A DNA stretch of 6,495 nt from Bacteroidota bacterium (GTDB lineage Bacteria > Bacteroidota > Bacteroidia > Flavobacteriales > Flavobacteriaceae), in NCBI GenBank assembly GCA_021793135.1, contig JAJYTI010000122.1:1-6495 (forward strand). Direction: 5' to 3'. This document shows positions 5,654-6,495 of the stretch, in pieces; position 1 is the first letter of the stretch, and each line of letters opens with the position of its first letter. A program made the translations under genes and the position numbers. Below the pieces are notes generated by a model, which was not told the origin of the DNA, did not search any database, and was given only the letters and a program-made list of their open reading frames with translations.

Positions 5654-6495
5654 ATGAAAATTAAGACCGTACTTCTTATTTCTTTAATGATGAATTTAGT
5701 GGCTTATGGACAAATTTCTACTGATAAAATTGAAAGCTCCGTCAATAAAGATAAAGATAAGTATATAAGCATTTTCAAGGATTTACATCAAAATCCAGAA
5801 TTAGGATTTGAAGAAACGGAAACCGCAAAGTTTGTTGCTGATGAATTAAGATCTTTTGGATATAAGGTTACAGAGAATATCGGCAAAACAGGTATAGCTG
5901 CTGTACTTAAAAATGGTGCGGGTCCAACAGTGATGTATCGTGCAGATATGGACGCACTTCCCGTGCAAGAAACGACTGGAGTAGATTGGGCTAGTACAAA
6001 ACAAGTTCAACTTGAAAATGGTACAACTACCTATGTAAGTCATATGTGTGGACACGATGCGCATATCACTTGGATGTTGCAAACCGCACAATATTTGGCA
6101 GAGAATAAAGAGGATTGGAAAGGTACGGTGGTATTTATTGGGCAACCTGCCGAAGAGCTAATTGAAGGTGCAAGGGCAATGGTTGATGATGGTCTTTATG
6201 ATAAACATAAAATTCCGCAACCAGATTATTTGTTTGGAATGCATACCGCGCCAGGTGCCGTTGGAATGGTAGTTGCAGGAGATGGACCACGTTTAGCAGG
6301 TACAGACCAATTTGATGTCACTTTTTACGGAGTAGGTGGACACGGATCTGCCCCAGAAAAAGCAATTGACCCAGTTGTTATGGCTGCAAATGCAGTTATG
6401 CAATATCAGACTATTGTAAATCGTAAAATAGATCCACAACACGCCGCGGTTTTAACCGTAGGTTCGATTAAAGCTGGTGAGTCAAACAATGTGAT
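5654..6495 (+). CDS. Exported M20-family amidohydrolase/metallopeptidase, C-terminus cut off by window edge
   Basis: A binuclear metal hydrolase of the M20 amidohydrolase branch (hippuricase, N-acyl-amino-acid and IAA-amino-acid hydrolases), which cleaves an amide to release an amino acid. The frame is open for 280 codons to the right edge; relatives run about 400-440, so roughly a third is missing. Residues 1-19 form a signal peptide (MKIKTV, hydrophobic core, ...AYG) with Gln20 as the likely mature N-terminus. HQNPELGFEE (45-54) is the usual N-terminal family motif, and YRADMDALPVQE (95-106) is the conserved strand-turn with the catalytic-site Asp. MCGHDAH (131-137) supplies Cys132 and His134, QPAEE (164-168) supplies the Glu pair, and GMHTAPG (195-201) supplies His197. 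GVGGHGSAPE (226-235) begins the dimerisation domain, with His230. The last metal-binding His near the C-terminus lies beyond the window. The ATG directly starts the signal peptide; there is no Shine-Dalgarno. The substrate cannot be told from the sequence; a dipeptide or N-acyl amino acid is plausible. Confidence 0.92.
   Translation, partial: MKIKTVLLISLMMNLVAYGQISTDKIESSVNKDKDKYISIFKDLHQNPELGFEETETAKFVADELRSFGYKVTENIGKTGIAAVLKNGAGPTVMYRADMDALPVQETTGVDWASTKQVQLENGTTTYVSHMCGHDAHITWMLQTAQYLAENKEDWKGTVVFIGQPAEELIEGARAMVDDGLYDKHKIPQPDYLFGMHTAPGAVGMVVAGDGPRLAGTDQFDVTFYGVGGHGSAPEKAIDPVVMAANAVMQYQTIVNRKIDPQHAAVLTVGSIKAGESNNV

Noticed and set aside
5846..6145. 99-residue minus-strand open frame opposite the M20 gene
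   Set aside because: It is antisense to the metal-binding motifs of the amidohydrolase and is rich in Cys, His and Ile as expected for a shadow frame.

Overview
This window is AT-rich DNA with Flavobacteriia-like (Bacteroidota) character. Start codons lack Shine-Dalgarno sequences and are preceded by A/T-rich stretches. Promoter candidates fit the Bacteroidota TTG ... TAnnTTTG pattern. The exported proteins have signal peptides whose predicted cleavage leaves an N-terminal Gln. No genus can be named from the sequence alone.

Layout: (1) Positions 1-1216, minus strand, hold the N-terminal 405 codons of a PutP-type sodium/proline symporter that runs off the left edge. (2) Positions 1227-2705, minus strand, hold a complete exported S10 serine carboxypeptidase. 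It lies 10 nt upstream of putP, so the two probably form one operon, with a promoter candidate at 2751-2782. (3) Positions 2706-3071 are a divergent, very AT-rich intergenic region with a promoter candidate, an imperfect inverted repeat and a repeated 10-mer, but no gene. (4) Positions 3072-5438, plus strand, hold a complete exported S9 (DPP-IV-like) serine peptidase, followed by a terminator-like hairpin. (5) Positions 5654 to the right edge, plus strand, hold the first 280 codons of an exported M20-family amidohydrolase/peptidase, with its own promoter candidate.

Taken together, three exported hydrolases and a proline importer look like a peptide-salvage locus. The S9 enzyme would trim dipeptides from N-termini, the S10 enzyme would trim residues from C-termini, the M20 enzyme would cut small amides or N-acyl amino acids, and PutP would take up released proline. 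This joint role is inferred from family membership and gene order. I saw no mobile element, CRISPR array, RNA gene, phage gene or defence gene. The window reads as ordinary chromosomal metabolism, and I found no clear sign of a new type of system.
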